From Actibacterium sp. MT2.3-13A (GTDB lineage: Bacteria > Pseudomonadota > Alphaproteobacteria > Rhodobacterales > Rhodobacteraceae): a stretch of DNA of 64,000 nt. Made by a program: the position numbers and the translations under genes. The notes below the pieces were generated by a model. That model was not told where the DNA came from, did not search any database, and was given only the letters and a program-made list of their open reading frames with translations. Positions within the stretch are counted from its first letter, which is position 1. Each line of letters opens with the position of its first letter. Below, piece by piece: positions 27,517 through 36,675 of this stretch. Where the stretch lies: the NCBI RefSeq assembly GCF_018139985.1, contig NZ_JAGSOU010000004.1, positions 62,001-126,000 of the forward strand. The letters are read 5' to 3'.

Positions 27517-28686
27517 ATGAATTTCGACGAGATCATCGACCGCCACGGCACCCATTCGGCGAAATGGGACATGATGGAGCCGACCTACGGCGTGCCGAAG
27601 GACGGCGGCATCGCCATGTGGGTGGCCGACATGGATTTCCGCCCGCCGCAATGCGTCTCGGACGCGTTGCAGGGCATGGTCGATCACGGGATCTATGGCT
27701 ATTTCGGCGACGACGCATCCTACCGCGCGGCCATCGGCTGGTGGATGCAGACCCGCCACGGCTGGCAGATCGACCCGTCCTGGATCTTCACCACCCACGG
27801 GCTGGTGAACGGCACGGCGATGTGCGTCGATGCCTTCACCGCGCCCGGCGACGGGGTGGTGCTGTTCACCCCGGTGTATCACGCTTTCGCCCGCGTCATC
27901 AAAGCCGCGGGCCGCGCGGTGGTGGAATGCCCGCTGGTCAACGACGAAGGCCGCTACGAGATGGACTTCGCCGCCTACGATGCGCGGATGACCGGCGCGG
28001 AAAGGATGCTCGTGCTGTGCTCGCCGCACAATCCGGGCGGTCGGGTCTGGACGCGCGAGGAGCTGCAGGGCGTGGCCGATTTCGCCAGGCGCCATGACCT
28101 GATCCTGGTCTCGGACGAGATCCACCACGATCTGGTCTACGCCCCGAACGCGCACATCCCCATGGCGCTGATCGACGGGATCGAAGACCGGCTGGTGATG
28201 ATGACCGCCACCACCAAGACCTTCAACATCGCCGGCAGCCACACCGGCAACGTGATCATTCCCGACGGGGGGCTGCGCCAGAGGTTCGCCGGCCGGATGG
28301 CGGCGCTTGGGCTGTCGCCCAATTCCTTCGGGCTGGTCATGGCCACCGCCGCCTATTCGCCCGAGGGCGCCGAATGGGTGGACGCGCTGATGGCCTATCT
28401 GGACGGGAACCGGCGCCTGTTCGACGCGGGCATCAACGCCATTCCGGGACTGAAATCCATGCCGCTGGAGGCGACCTATCTGGCCTGGGTCGATTTCACC
28501 GACACCGGCATGGCGCAGGACGAATTCACGCGCCGGGTGGAAAAGGACGCGCGGATCGCCGTGAACCACGGCCCGAGCTTCGGCACCGGGGGCGAGGCGT
28601 TCCTGCGCTTCAACCTGGCCACCCCGCGAGCGATCGTCGAACAGGCGGTCGAGCGCGTCCAGGCGGCCTTTGCCGACCTGCAATAG
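27517..28686 (+). CDS. PatB/MalY-type PLP-dependent C-S lyase or aminotransferase
   Basis: 389 aa fold-type I PLP enzyme. The family is recognised from FDEIIDRHGTHSAKWD, MWVADMDFRPP, CSPHNPGGRVW, LVSDEIHHDLVY and the PLP-Lys segment ATTKTFNIAGSHTGN near residue 234. Members cleave cystathionine or cysteine-S-conjugates (PatB, MalY) and are often annotated as aminotransferases. MalY also acts as a regulator in E. coli, but no maltose gene is nearby. The start MNFDEIID was chosen because the 23 upstream codons are not family-like. Confidence 0.85.
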   Translation: MNFDEIIDRHGTHSAKWDMMEPTYGVPKDGGIAMWVADMDFRPPQCVSDALQGMVDHGIYGYFGDDASYRAAIGWWMQTRHGWQIDPSWIFTTHGLVNGTAMCVDAFTAPGDGVVLFTPVYHAFARVIKAAGRAVVECPLVNDEGRYEMDFAAYDARMTGAERMLVLCSPHNPGGRVWTREELQGVADFARRHDLILVSDEIHHDLVYAPNAHIPMALIDGIEDRLVMMTATTKTFNIAGSHTGNVIIPDGGLRQRFAGRMAALGLSPNSFGLVMATAAYSPEGAEWVDALMAYLDGNRRLFDAGINAIPGLKSMPLEATYLAWVDFTDTGMAQDEFTRRVEKDARIAVNHGPSFGTGGEAFLRFNLATPRAIVEQAVERVQAAFADLQ

Positions 28687-28692
28687 GGGCGC

Positions 28693-29040
28693 CTAACCCT
28701 CCAGCAGGGCGACCGGCGCGTCGTCGGGCCGGTCGTAATCCAGCGGCGCGCGGTCGGCGGCAGCGGTATTGCGCTTGAACTCGAAGCGCCGCTCGCCCGC
28801 CTCTTCCGAGGAAGTCACGATCAGCGCCTGATACAGATGCCGGCTGCCCTCGTAGATATCGACCAGCCCGCGCAGATGCGGCGCGCGCTCGGCCTCCAGC
28901 GCGAAGCCGTCCTCCCAGAACCGAAGCACCGGGTAGATCTCGTCGCCCGCGTGCACCCGCAGCCGGCTTTTCTTTCGCAACGCCGCCTTGCGGGCCCGCT
29001 CCAGCCCCTCGCGCACCTCTTTCGGCAGAAATTCCGGCAT
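28693..29040 (-). CDS. Conserved hypothetical protein
   Basis: 115 aa, soluble, not assigned to a family. Begins MPEFLPKEVREGLERARKAAL, strongly basic for the first 25 residues, then a mixed alpha/beta-looking middle (RVHAGDEIYPVLRFWEDGFALEAERAPHLRGLVDIYEG) and an acidic end. No signal peptide or Cys. The ATG has AGGAGG ten bases upstream. It converges on the PatB-like gene with a 6-base gap and is divergent from the next gene. Confidence 0.75.
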   Translation of the reverse strand: MPEFLPKEVREGLERARKAALRKKSRLRVHAGDEIYPVLRFWEDGFALEAERAPHLRGLVDIYEGSRHLYQALIVTSSEEAGERRFEFKRNTAAADRAPLDYDRPDDAPVALLEG

Positions 29041-29214
29041 CTTTCGCAGTCCTCCTGCCCCAAGCATGGCCCGCCCGCGCGATCCGTCAAGGGGGCACCC
29101 GGCGCCGGCGCGGGTTTTCCGCGTCGTGCGTTGACGCAGGGCAACTGCGCGGGATTTCCGACTACGCAGCCCGGGCCGCAGCCCCTACCTCGGGGCGGCG
29201 AACAGGAGGCAGAC

Positions 29215-30204
29215 ATGGGACAGCTTGTGAACGGCGTCTGGGAGGACGTCTGGTACGATACGGCAAAGACCGGCGGCAAATTCCTGCGCTCCGCCGCCGG
29301 CTTCCGCAACTGGATCACGCCTGACGGTGCCCCCGGCCCCACGGGCGAGGGCGGTTTCAGGGCGGAAAGCGGGCGCTACCACCTTTACGTCTCGCTCGCC
29401 TGCCCCTGGGCGCACCGCACCCTGATCTTCCGCGCGCTGAAGGGGCTGGAGGAACACATCGGCGTCTCGGTCGTGCATCCCGACATGCTGTCGGACGGCT
29501 GGACCTTCGCCACCGATTTCCCCGGCGCCACGGGAGACAGGCTCTATCGCCTCCCCTTCCTGCGCGACCTCTACACCAAGGGCAAACCCGATATGTCGGG
29601 CCGCGTCACCGTGCCGGTGCTGTGGGACCGGGAGCGCGAGACCATCGTGTCGAACGAGAGCTCGGAAATCATCCGCATGTTCAACGCCGCCTTCGACGCA
29701 ATCACCGGCAACACCGACGACTACTGGCCCGAACCGCTGCGCGCGCGGATCGAGGGCTTCAACGCCCGCATCTATTCCGAGGTCAACAACGGTGTCTACA
29801 AGGCGGGCTTCGCCACCACGCAATCCGCCTACGACGAGGCCGTGACCGCGCTTTTCGCCGCGCTCGACTGGCTGGAAGATCACCTTTCGCGCAACCGCTA
29901 CCTGCTGGGCGCGCGCGTGACCGAGGCCGACTGGCGGCTGCTGACCACGCTCTTGCGCTTCGACCCGGTCTATCACCTGCATTTCAAATGCAACCGCAAC
30001 CGGCTGGTCGATTTCCCCAACCTCTGGGCCTACACGCGCGAACTCTACCAATGGCCGGGCGTGGCCGCGACCACCGATTTCGACCATATCCGGCGCCACT
30101 ATCACTACAGCCACGACATGATCAATCCGCACCGGATCGTCCCCATCAACCCGGTGATCGACTGGCACGCGCCGCATGGGCGCGAGCGGCTGGCGGCGGC
30201 CTGA
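29215..30204 (+). CDS. Glutathionyl-hydroquinone reductase (Xi-class GST)
   Basis: 329 aa cytosolic thiol transferase that reduces glutathionyl-hydroquinones. The active-site Cys63 lies in LYVSLACPWAHRTLIFRALKG, the hallmark of the YqjG/ECM4 group. SNESSEIIRMFNAAFD is the glutathione-contacting part, and the all-helical C-terminal domain includes INNGVYKAGFA-like and NPVIDWHAPHGRE segments. The length matches the family. An AGGAGG sits 7 bases before the ATG. No dedicated aromatic pathway is adjacent. Confidence 0.9.
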   Translation: MGQLVNGVWEDVWYDTAKTGGKFLRSAAGFRNWITPDGAPGPTGEGGFRAESGRYHLYVSLACPWAHRTLIFRALKGLEEHIGVSVVHPDMLSDGWTFATDFPGATGDRLYRLPFLRDLYTKGKPDMSGRVTVPVLWDRERETIVSNESSEIIRMFNAAFDAITGNTDDYWPEPLRARIEGFNARIYSEVNNGVYKAGFATTQSAYDEAVTALFAALDWLEDHLSRNRYLLGARVTEADWRLLTTLLRFDPVYHLHFKCNRNRLVDFPNLWAYTRELYQWPGVAATTDFDHIRRHYHYSHDMINPHRIVPINPVIDWHAPHGRERLAAA

Positions 30205-30265
30205 CGCGGCTGTTGCCTCGCCCCGCGGGGCTGCTAAGGTTTTCCCACAGATTTCGGAGGACCAG

Positions 30266-31441
30266 ATGCGTTTCGCCCTATTCCTTTCCGCGGCCCTTGC
30301 GGCGGCGGGGACCGTCCGTGCCGACGTGCCCTGCGGCGGCAGTTTTCCCGGCTTCGTGAACGACCTGAAGGAGGAGGCCGTCTCAAGAGGCCATGACCGG
30401 GACGCGGTGGACCGCTTCTTCGCCCCCGTCCGGCAGGACCCCGCGACGCTGCGCGCCGACCGGGCGCAGGGGATCTTCCAGCTCGATTTCCTGACCTTTT
30501 CGCGCCGGATCATCAGCCAGAACCGGATCGACAACGGCCGGCGCAACGTGGCGAAATGGGATGCCGTCTTCGACCGGATCGAGCGCGAGTTCGGCGTGTC
30601 GCGCGGGGTGCTGCTGGCCTTCTGGGCGCTGGAGACCGATTACGGCGCGGTGCAGGGAGATTTCAACACGCTGAACTCGCTGGTCACGCTGTCGCATGAC
30701 TGCCGCCGGCCCGAGCTGTTCCGGCCGCAGATCTTCGCCGCGCTGGAACTCTACGAGCACGGCGATTTCGACCCCGCCACCACCACCGGCGCCTGGGCGG
30801 GCGAGATCGGCATGGTGCAGATGCTGCCCGAGGACATCCTGACCAACGGCGTGGACGGCGACGGCGACGGCCATGTGCGGCTGAAGACCTCGCCGCCCGA
30901 CGCGCTGATGTCGGGGGCCAAGATGCTGCGCAGCCTCGGCTGGCGCCCGAACGAACCCTGGCTGCAGGAGATCGTCCTGCCCGACGGGCTCGACTGGGCC
31001 GAGACCGGGCTGGAGCATGAGAAAAGCGTCAGCGACTGGCAGCGGCTGGGCGTCCGCGCGCGCAGCGGCAACCTGGGGCCGGGCAATCTCAAGGCGTCGG
31101 TCCTGCTGCCAATGGGCCGCAACGGGCCGGCCTTCCTCGCCTATCCGAACTTCCAGGTTTATTTCGAATGGAACCAGAGCTTCGTCTACGTCACCTCGGC
31201 GGCCTATTTCGCCACCCGGCTGGAGGGCGCGCCGGTCTATGATGCACGCAATCCCGACCCGGGTCTGAGCGGGGAGGAGATGAAGGCACTGCAACAGAAA
31301 CTGGCCGCGCGCGGCCATGATGTGGGCGGGATCGACGGCATCCTCGGCTCGAAAACCCGGCAGGCCATCCAGGCGGAGCAGAAGCGGCTGGGCCTGCCCG
31401 CCGACGCCTGGCCGACGCGGGAGTTGCTGGACCGGATGTGA
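30266..31441 (+). CDS. MltB-type lytic murein transglycosylase with peptidoglycan-binding domain
   Basis: 391 aa exported enzyme. A signal peptide (MRFALFLSAALAAAGTVRA) is followed by an SLT/MltB catalytic domain with the acid Glu in AFWALETDYGAVQGDFNTLNSLVTL, then GEIGMVQMLPEDILTNGVDGDGDGHV. A C-terminal PG_binding_1 domain (MKALQQKLAARGHDVGGIDGILGSKTRQAI) occupies the last 60 residues. It cleaves glycan strands to 1,6-anhydro products in the periplasm. There is no lipobox, so it is soluble. The ATG follows TTCGGAGGACCAG. Confidence 0.92.
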   Translation: MRFALFLSAALAAAGTVRADVPCGGSFPGFVNDLKEEAVSRGHDRDAVDRFFAPVRQDPATLRADRAQGIFQLDFLTFSRRIISQNRIDNGRRNVAKWDAVFDRIEREFGVSRGVLLAFWALETDYGAVQGDFNTLNSLVTLSHDCRRPELFRPQIFAALELYEHGDFDPATTTGAWAGEIGMVQMLPEDILTNGVDGDGDGHVRLKTSPPDALMSGAKMLRSLGWRPNEPWLQEIVLPDGLDWAETGLEHEKSVSDWQRLGVRARSGNLGPGNLKASVLLPMGRNGPAFLAYPNFQVYFEWNQSFVYVTSAAYFATRLEGAPVYDARNPDPGLSGEEMKALQQKLAARGHDVGGIDGILGSKTRQAIQAEQKRLGLPADAWPTRELLDRM

Positions 31442-31495
31442 GCGGATGTCCCTCGGTTGATATCCGCGCCCTCGGCGTGTTGCCTTGCCGAGAAA

Positions 31496-31546
31496 TGAGG
31501 GGCGCTGCCCCTCAAACTCCCCGGGATATTTGGGGCCAGAAGAAGG
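31496..31546. repeat. Dispersed repeat, long form with GC hairpin, copy d
   Basis: An 8-bp hairpin (TGAGGGGC, loop GCT, GCCCCTCA), then AACTCCCCGGGATATTTGGGG and CCAGAAGAAGG, lying between the converging mltB-like and smc genes. Near-identical in reverse orientation to copy b at 14036-14087 (47 of 51 positions by eye). It could act as a terminator for both genes. Confidence 0.75.
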
Positions 31547-31558
31547 GGGAGGTGAGGC

Positions 31559-34500
31559 TCAGGCCACCATCTGCTCAGCCTTCTTCAGGTCGACCGAGAC
31601 CAGCTGGCTGACGCCCTGCTCGGCCATGGTCACGCCGAAGAGCCGGTCCATCCGGGCCATGGTCACCGCGTGGTGGGTGATGATCAGGAAGCGGGTGTCG
31701 GCGCGGCGGGTCATCTCGTCGAGCATGTCGCAGAACCGGGTCACGTTGGCGTCGTCGAGAGGCGCATCCACCTCGTCGAGCACGCAGATCGGCGCAGGGT
31801 TGGCCAGGAACACCGCGAAGATCAGCGCCAGCGCCGTCAGCGTCTGCTCGCCGCCCGACAGCAGGCTGAGGGTCGAGAGCTTCTTGCCCGGCGGCTGACA
31901 CATGATCTCAAGCCCCGCCTCAAGCGGGTCGTCGGATTCGACAAGCACCAGCTTGGCCTCGCCGCCGCCGAAAAGATGGGTGAAGAGGTTGGAGAAATTG
32001 CTGTTCACCTGCTCGAAGGCGGTCAGCAGCCGCTCGCGCCCTTCGCGGTTGAGCCCGGCGATGCCGGTCCGCAGCGCCTTGATCGCCGCTTCGAGGTCCT
32101 GTTTTTCGGAGACCAGCGTGTCGTGCTCCTCCTGCACCTCGCGGGCGTCCTCCTCGGCGCGCAGGTTCACGGCGCCCAGTGCGTCGCGCTGGCGCTTCAG
32201 CCGGTTCACGTCCGCCTCGATCGTCTCGGCCGCGGGCATCTTGTCGGGGTCGGCGTCGAGCCGCTCCAGCAGCGCCTCGGGCGTGGTGTCCTGCTCCTCC
32301 GCGATGCGCTCGGCGGCGTAGGTCACGGTCTCGCGCGCGGCGTCGGCGCGCGCCTCGGCCCGCGCCCGCGCCTCGCGCGCCTCGGAGGCCGCGCGCTCCG
32401 CCTCACGTTCGGCCTGCTCGGCCGCGCGCAGGGCGGTTTCCGCCTCGGCCAGCGCGTCCGCGGCCCGGCGCCGGCGCGCTTCGGCCTGGTCGATGGCGTC
32501 TGACAGTTCCTCGCGCCGGGCCGCGATCTCCTCGGGGGCCGCGCTGGCCTCCTGGAGTTCCTCCTCGGTCTCGGCACGGCGGCTGGCGAGTTCCTCGATG
32601 CGCTTGCCGGCGGTTTCCAGCCGGTGGCGCCAGCCGCTGATCTCCTTGATCACTTCCTGCCGGCGGCGGGTGCGCGCCTCGCCCTCGCGGCGCAGGTCGT
32701 CATGGGCGCTGCGCCGGGTCATCATGGTCATGCGGGCTGCCTCGACCGTCATCTTGACGTCCTCGACCTCGGCGCGGGCGGTGTCGAGATCGCCGAGATC
32801 GGCCACCGCCGCCTCGGCCTCGCGCAGCCGGGCGCGCGCGCCCTGCGCCTCCTCGTCGTGGCGGCCAACGGCGAGCTGCGCCGATTCCAGCTTGGTCGCA
32901 GCGATCGAGCGGTCCGATTCCGCGCGGCTGAGCCGGCGCCCGGCCTCGGCCACCAGCACATCGGCGTCGCGCCGGGCCTGGCGGGCACGCTTGTCGGCCT
33001 CGGTCAGATCGGCCAGCCGCTGCCGCAGCACCTCATGCGCCTGCGCCGCGCCGGCGGCCCGGGCATTGGCGTCCTCGAGGTCGCGCTTCAGTTCCACCAG
33101 CCGGTTGAGTTGCTGCAGCCGCAGCGCCGCGGCCGAGGGTGCATCTTCGGCCCCCGCGCGGAACCCGTCCCAGCGCCACAGGTCGCCCTCGAGGCTGACC
33201 AGCCGCTGGCCGGGCCTGAGCTCGGACTGCAGCCGCGCGCCCTCCTCGCGTGAAACCAGGCCGATCTGACCCATCCGGCGGACCAGAACCTCCGGCGCGG
33301 AGACATGGTTGCTCAGCGCCGCCACGCCCTCGGGCAGCAGCTGCGGCTGGCCATAGCCGGGCAGGAGCGCCCAGCCCGACCCCGCCTCGCCGTCGATCTC
33401 GGGCGCGCGCAGGTCGTCGGCCAGCGCCGCGCCCAGCGCCTTTTCATAGCCCGGCGCCACCCGCAGCCGGTCGAGGATCTGTCCGCCCTCGGCGGTGTCG
33501 CGCTCCACCAGGCGGGCCAGCGCCGCCACCTCGGCGCGCAGCGCGCTGGCCTCGCCCTCGGCCTCGGAATGCTCGGCCCGCGCGTCGGCCTCGCGCGCCT
33601 GCGCCTCGGCGCGGGCCTCGTCGGCCTGCTGCAGTGTCATCTCGGCGTGTTCGGCGCGGGCCTCGGCCTCTTCCTGGGCGAGGCGCGCGGCCTCCACCGC
33701 CTCGGCGGCCTGCGCCTCGGCGGCCTTTGCGGCGGCCACCGCCTCGCGCGCCCTGGCGGCTTCGGCCTCGTGGCGCGCCACGGTCTTGGAGGCATCCTCG
33801 CGCAGGCGGTGCGCCGACTGGTGACGTGCGGCCAACCGCGCCACGTCCTCGGTCAGCTCGGTCAGGGCCGCCTCGCGCGCTTGCAGCACTTCGGCCGCCT
33901 CGCGCGCGGCTTCGGCGGCGGCGTCCAGCCGGTCGTCCTGGCCGTCGCTCGCCTTTTCCAGCTGGGCGCGCTCCCACTCCAGCCTCTCTATGGTCTCGCC
34001 AGCGTCGCGGTTCAGGCCGGATTCGCGCTCCATGTCGCGGCTCAGCTGCTCGATCCGGCCGGTCAGAGTCTCGATCATCTGGCGCGCACGGGCCTCCTGA
34101 TCGTTCAGCGTGTCGCGCTGGACCTGGAGCCGCTGCAGCACCGCGGCGGCGATCGCCTCCTCCTCGCGCAGCGGCGGCAGCGCCCCATCGCGCGCCTCGC
34201 GGGTCTTGGCGGCCTGCCGCGCCGCGGCCTCGGCCTGCGCGGCCGCGGTGAGCGTCGCCGTCAGCTCGGCCTGCGCCCTGGCGCGCAGTTCGTCGGCCTC
34301 TTTCCAGCGCCGATAGAGCAGCATCCCTTCGGACCGGCGCAACTGCGTGCCGATCTCGCGGTAGCGCGCCGCCTGCCGGGCCTGGCGCGCGAGTTGCGCC
34401 AACTGGCTGGCCAGCTGTTCCACCATGTCATCGACACGGGCGAGGTTGGTCTCCGCCCCCCTCAGCTTCAGCTCGGCCTCGTGGCGGCGCTGGTAGAGGC

Positions 34501-35014
34501 CGGAGATGCCCGCCGCCTCCTCAAGGATGCGCCGCCGCGCCGTCGGCTTGGCGTTGATCAGCTCGGATATCTGGCCCTGCCGCACCAGCGCCGGCGAATG
34601 CGCGCCGGTCGAGGCGTCGGCGAACAGCATCTGCACGTCGCGCGCGCGCACGTCCTTGCCGTTGACCTTGTAGGCCGAGCCCGCGTCGCGGGTGATCCGG
34701 CGCACGATCTCCAGCATGTCGGAATCGTTGAAGCCAGCGGGCGCCAGCCGCTCGGTGTTGTCCACATGCAGGCTGACCTCGGCGAAATTGCGCGCCGGGC
34801 GGGTCGCGGCCCCGGCGAAGATCACATCCTCCATGCCGCCGCCGCGCATGGCGGTGGGGCGGTTCTCGCCCATCACCCAGCGCAGCGCCTCCAGCAGGTT
34901 CGACTTGCCGCAGCCATTGGGACCGACAACACCGGTCAGCCCCTCGGCGATCAGCAGATCGGTGGGGTCGACGAAGCTCTTGAAGCCGTTCAGTTTGAGC
35001 CGGGTGAAGCGCAC
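31559..35014 (-). CDS. smc: Chromosome segregation protein SMC
   Basis: 1151 aa, the core ATPase of bacterial condensin. N-terminal Walker A GPNGCGKSNLLEALRWVMGE; long Ala/Arg/Glu-rich coiled coils on either side of a hinge at roughly residues 490-640 (YEKALGAALADDLRAPEIDG); C-terminal ABC signature LSLLSGGEQTLTALALIFA and Walker B PICVLDEVDAPLDDANV. GTG start (VRFTRLKLNGFKSFVDPT), with GAGGAATCG upstream at a loose spacing. Kleisin partners ScpA and ScpB are not in the window. Confidence 0.97.
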   Translation of the reverse strand: MRFTRLKLNGFKSFVDPTDLLIAEGLTGVVGPNGCGKSNLLEALRWVMGENRPTAMRGGGMEDVIFAGAATRPARNFAEVSLHVDNTERLAPAGFNDSDMLEIVRRITRDAGSAYKVNGKDVRARDVQMLFADASTGAHSPALVRQGQISELINAKPTARRRILEEAAGISGLYQRRHEAELKLRGAETNLARVDDMVEQLASQLAQLARQARQAARYREIGTQLRRSEGMLLYRRWKEADELRARAQAELTATLTAAAQAEAAARQAAKTREARDGALPPLREEEAIAAAVLQRLQVQRDTLNDQEARARQMIETLTGRIEQLSRDMERESGLNRDAGETIERLEWERAQLEKASDGQDDRLDAAAEAAREAAEVLQAREAALTELTEDVARLAARHQSAHRLREDASKTVARHEAEAARAREAVAAAKAAEAQAAEAVEAARLAQEEAEARAEHAEMTLQQADEARAEAQAREADARAEHSEAEGEASALRAEVAALARLVERDTAEGGQILDRLRVAPGYEKALGAALADDLRAPEIDGEAGSGWALLPGYGQPQLLPEGVAALSNHVSAPEVLVRRMGQIGLVSREEGARLQSELRPGQRLVSLEGDLWRWDGFRAGAEDAPSAAALRLQQLNRLVELKRDLEDANARAAGAAQAHEVLRQRLADLTEADKRARQARRDADVLVAEAGRRLSRAESDRSIAATKLESAQLAVGRHDEEAQGARARLREAEAAVADLGDLDTARAEVEDVKMTVEAARMTMMTRRSAHDDLRREGEARTRRRQEVIKEISGWRHRLETAGKRIEELASRRAETEEELQEASAAPEEIAARREELSDAIDQAEARRRRAADALAEAETALRAAEQAEREAERAASEAREARARAEARADAARETVTYAAERIAEEQDTTPEALLERLDADPDKMPAAETIEADVNRLKRQRDALGAVNLRAEEDAREVQEEHDTLVSEKQDLEAAIKALRTGIAGLNREGRERLLTAFEQVNSNFSNLFTHLFGGGEAKLVLVESDDPLEAGLEIMCQPPGKKLSTLSLLSGGEQTLTALALIFAVFLANPAPICVLDEVDAPLDDANVTRFCDMLDEMTRRADTRFLIITHHAVTMARMDRLFGVTMAEQGVSQLVSVDLKKAEQMVA

Positions 35015-35164
35015 TTTCGGACCATTCGATTCCTCTGGACCTCAAATCCTTCGCGCACGGGCGGCACGAGTCAAGCACTCACCCCAGCATGTGGCGATAT
35101 CTGGCGAGTTATCCACAAAATATTGGGCCGAATAGCCCATCTTGTGTATCTCCGGGCCGCGCGC

Positions 35165-35464
35165 TCAGCCCTCCGCGCAGGTCACGCGGGCGCGCATGAG
35201 CGCCGGATCGCCCCCGAAACTGCCCGGCACAATACGGCAGCCCGAGGCGCGCTCGATCGCGGTGAAACCGCGGGCCATGACACCGCGCGCGCGGCGCCCG
35301 GTCTCGAAGTTCAGCCGGATCGCCTGGGCCTCGTCGCCCAGAACATGCACGCTGAAAAGGCTGCCGCCGACCTTCACCCGCTGCGTGGTGGCGCCGCGCA
35401 GGGCGGGCGCGGGGCTGTCGCAGCCCGCGAGGATCAGCAGCCCCGCAATGATCGCCAGACGCAT
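35165..35464 (-). CDS. Small lipoprotein of unknown function
   Basis: 99 aa. A type II signal peptide MRLAIIAGLLILAGC ends in the lipobox LAGC. The mature part (GGSLFSVHVLGDEAQAIRLNFETGRRARGVMARGFTAIERASGCRI...RVTCAEG) has two cysteines that could pair. No family is recognised. GGGGGAGG precedes the ATG, and the longer upstream frame lacks a signal. It is 150 bases upstream of smc with its own small hairpin in between, so co-transcription is uncertain. Confidence 0.78.
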   Translation of the reverse strand: MRLAIIAGLLILAGCDSPAPALRGATTQRVKVGGSLFSVHVLGDEAQAIRLNFETGRRARGVMARGFTAIERASGCRIVPGSFGGDPALMRARVTCAEG

Positions 35465-35605
35465 GGCTTGCCTCCCCCTCGGCCCGCCGCGCAGCATGGG
35501 GGCAACACACTTAACAGAGGGTAATGAAACCGCACCCGCCATCATCTGCGGGCTTGATCGCCGGCAGCACCGCCGTAGCATCGCGGAAAAACCAAGGAGC
35601 GCCGA

Positions 35606-35956
35606 ATGATCCTGAACCTCGCCCTTCTTCTTCTGTTCCAGCTCGCCGGCGAGGTCACCGCCCGCGCGCTGTCCCTGCCGGTGCCGGGTCCGGTGATCGG
35701 GCTGGCGGCGCTGGTGCTGGCCTTTCTCGCCGTGCCGGGGCTGGCGGGCAGGATGCAGCCCACGGCGGGCGGGTTGCTGGCGCATCTGTCGCTGCTGTTC
35801 GTGCCCGCGGGCGTCGGCGTGGTGGGCCATCTCGGCGTGCTGGGCGCACAGGGCGGGCCGCTGCTGCTGGCGCTCATCGGCAGCACGGTGCTGGCGATCG
35901 CGGTGGGCGCAGGAGTCTTCGTGGGGGTGCAGCGCCTGACCGGGGGCGCGGAATGA
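35606..35956 (+). CDS. CidA/LrgA family membrane protein
   Basis: 116 aa with four hydrophobic segments (LALLLLFQLAGEVTARAL, GPVIGLAALVLAFLAV, LSLLFVPAGVGVVGHLGVL, LIGSTVLAIAVGAGVFV). The conserved LPVPGPVIGLAALV and FVPAGVGV identify the holin-like CidA/LrgA family. With the LrgB-type protein it forms a membrane pair linked in other bacteria to murein hydrolase control or to export of pyruvate/glycolate. AAGGAGCGCCGA precedes the ATG. Confidence 0.9.
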   Translation: MILNLALLLLFQLAGEVTARALSLPVPGPVIGLAALVLAFLAVPGLAGRMQPTAGGLLAHLSLLFVPAGVGVVGHLGVLGAQGGPLLLALIGSTVLAIAVGAGVFVGVQRLTGGAE

Positions 35957-36675
35957 CCGAGTTCGCCGAGATCTGGAGCTATCTCTCCGAAACGCCGCTG
36001 CTGTGGCTGGCCGCCACCCTCGGCGCCTATGTGGTCGGAGACGGGCTGTCCCGCGCCTCGGGGAGGAAACCCTACGTCAACCCGGTGCTGATCGCGGTGG
36101 TGATCCTCGCGGCCATCCTCTGGGCCAGCGGCACGCCCTACGCCACCTATTTCGAGGGCGCGCAATTCGTGCATTTCATGCTGGGCCCGGCCACGGTGGC
36201 CCTGGCCGCGCCGCTTTACGCCAATCTCTCCCATGTCCGCCGCGTGGCGCTGCCGCTGATCGCGGCGCTGCTGGCGGGATCGATCACCGCGATCCTCAGC
36301 GCGCTGGGCATCGCCTGGGCGCTGGGGGTGCGCGGCGAGACCCTGCTGTCGCTGGCGCCGAAATCGGCCACCGCCCCGGTGGCGCTGGGCATCTCCGAGC
36401 AGATCGGCGGCTCGCCCACGCTCACGGCCGTTCTGGTGATCCTGACCGGCATCATCGGCGCGATCGTGGTCACGCCGCTGCTGAACCTGCTGCGGATCCG
36501 CGACTGGCGCGCGCGCGGCTTCGCCGTCGGGGTGGCCGCGCATGGCATCGGCACCGCGCGCGCCTTTCAGGTGAACGAGACGGCGGGGGCCTTCGCCGGC
36601 ATCGGCATGGGGCTGAACGCGATCCTGACCGCCATCCTGGCGCCGCTGGTCGCGGGCTGGATCAGCGCGCTTTAG
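35953..36675 (+). CDS. LrgB/CidB family membrane protein
   Basis: 240 aa, seven or so membrane helices. LrgB marks are NPVLIAVVILAAILW, MLGPATVALAAPLYANL, LAPKSATAPVALGISEQIGG and AAHGIGTARAF. It is translationally coupled to the CidA-like gene by an ATGA overlap. Its 3' end overlaps the converging ThDP-enzyme gene by 14 bases. Substrate unknown; recent work on relatives points to pyruvate or glycolate transport. Confidence 0.9.
   Translation: MTEFAEIWSYLSETPLLWLAATLGAYVVGDGLSRASGRKPYVNPVLIAVVILAAILWASGTPYATYFEGAQFVHFMLGPATVALAAPLYANLSHVRRVALPLIAALLAGSITAILSALGIAWALGVRGETLLSLAPKSATAPVALGISEQIGGSPTLTAVLVILTGIIGAIVVTPLLNLLRIRDWRARGFAVGVAAHGIGTARAFQVNETAGAFAGIGMGLNAILTAILAPLVAGWISAL

Noticed and set aside
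30220-30231. 12-base palindrome GCCCCGCGGGGC between the GST and mltB-like genes.
   Set aside because: No loop and no T run; the sequence is what 70 percent GC DNA often gives.
35109-35117. TTATCCACA, a perfect DnaA box, upstream of smc.
   Set aside because: A single 9-mer in 64 kb is close to chance expectation; there is no cluster, no AT-rich unwinding region, and no dnaA, hemE or parAB nearby, so this is not an origin.
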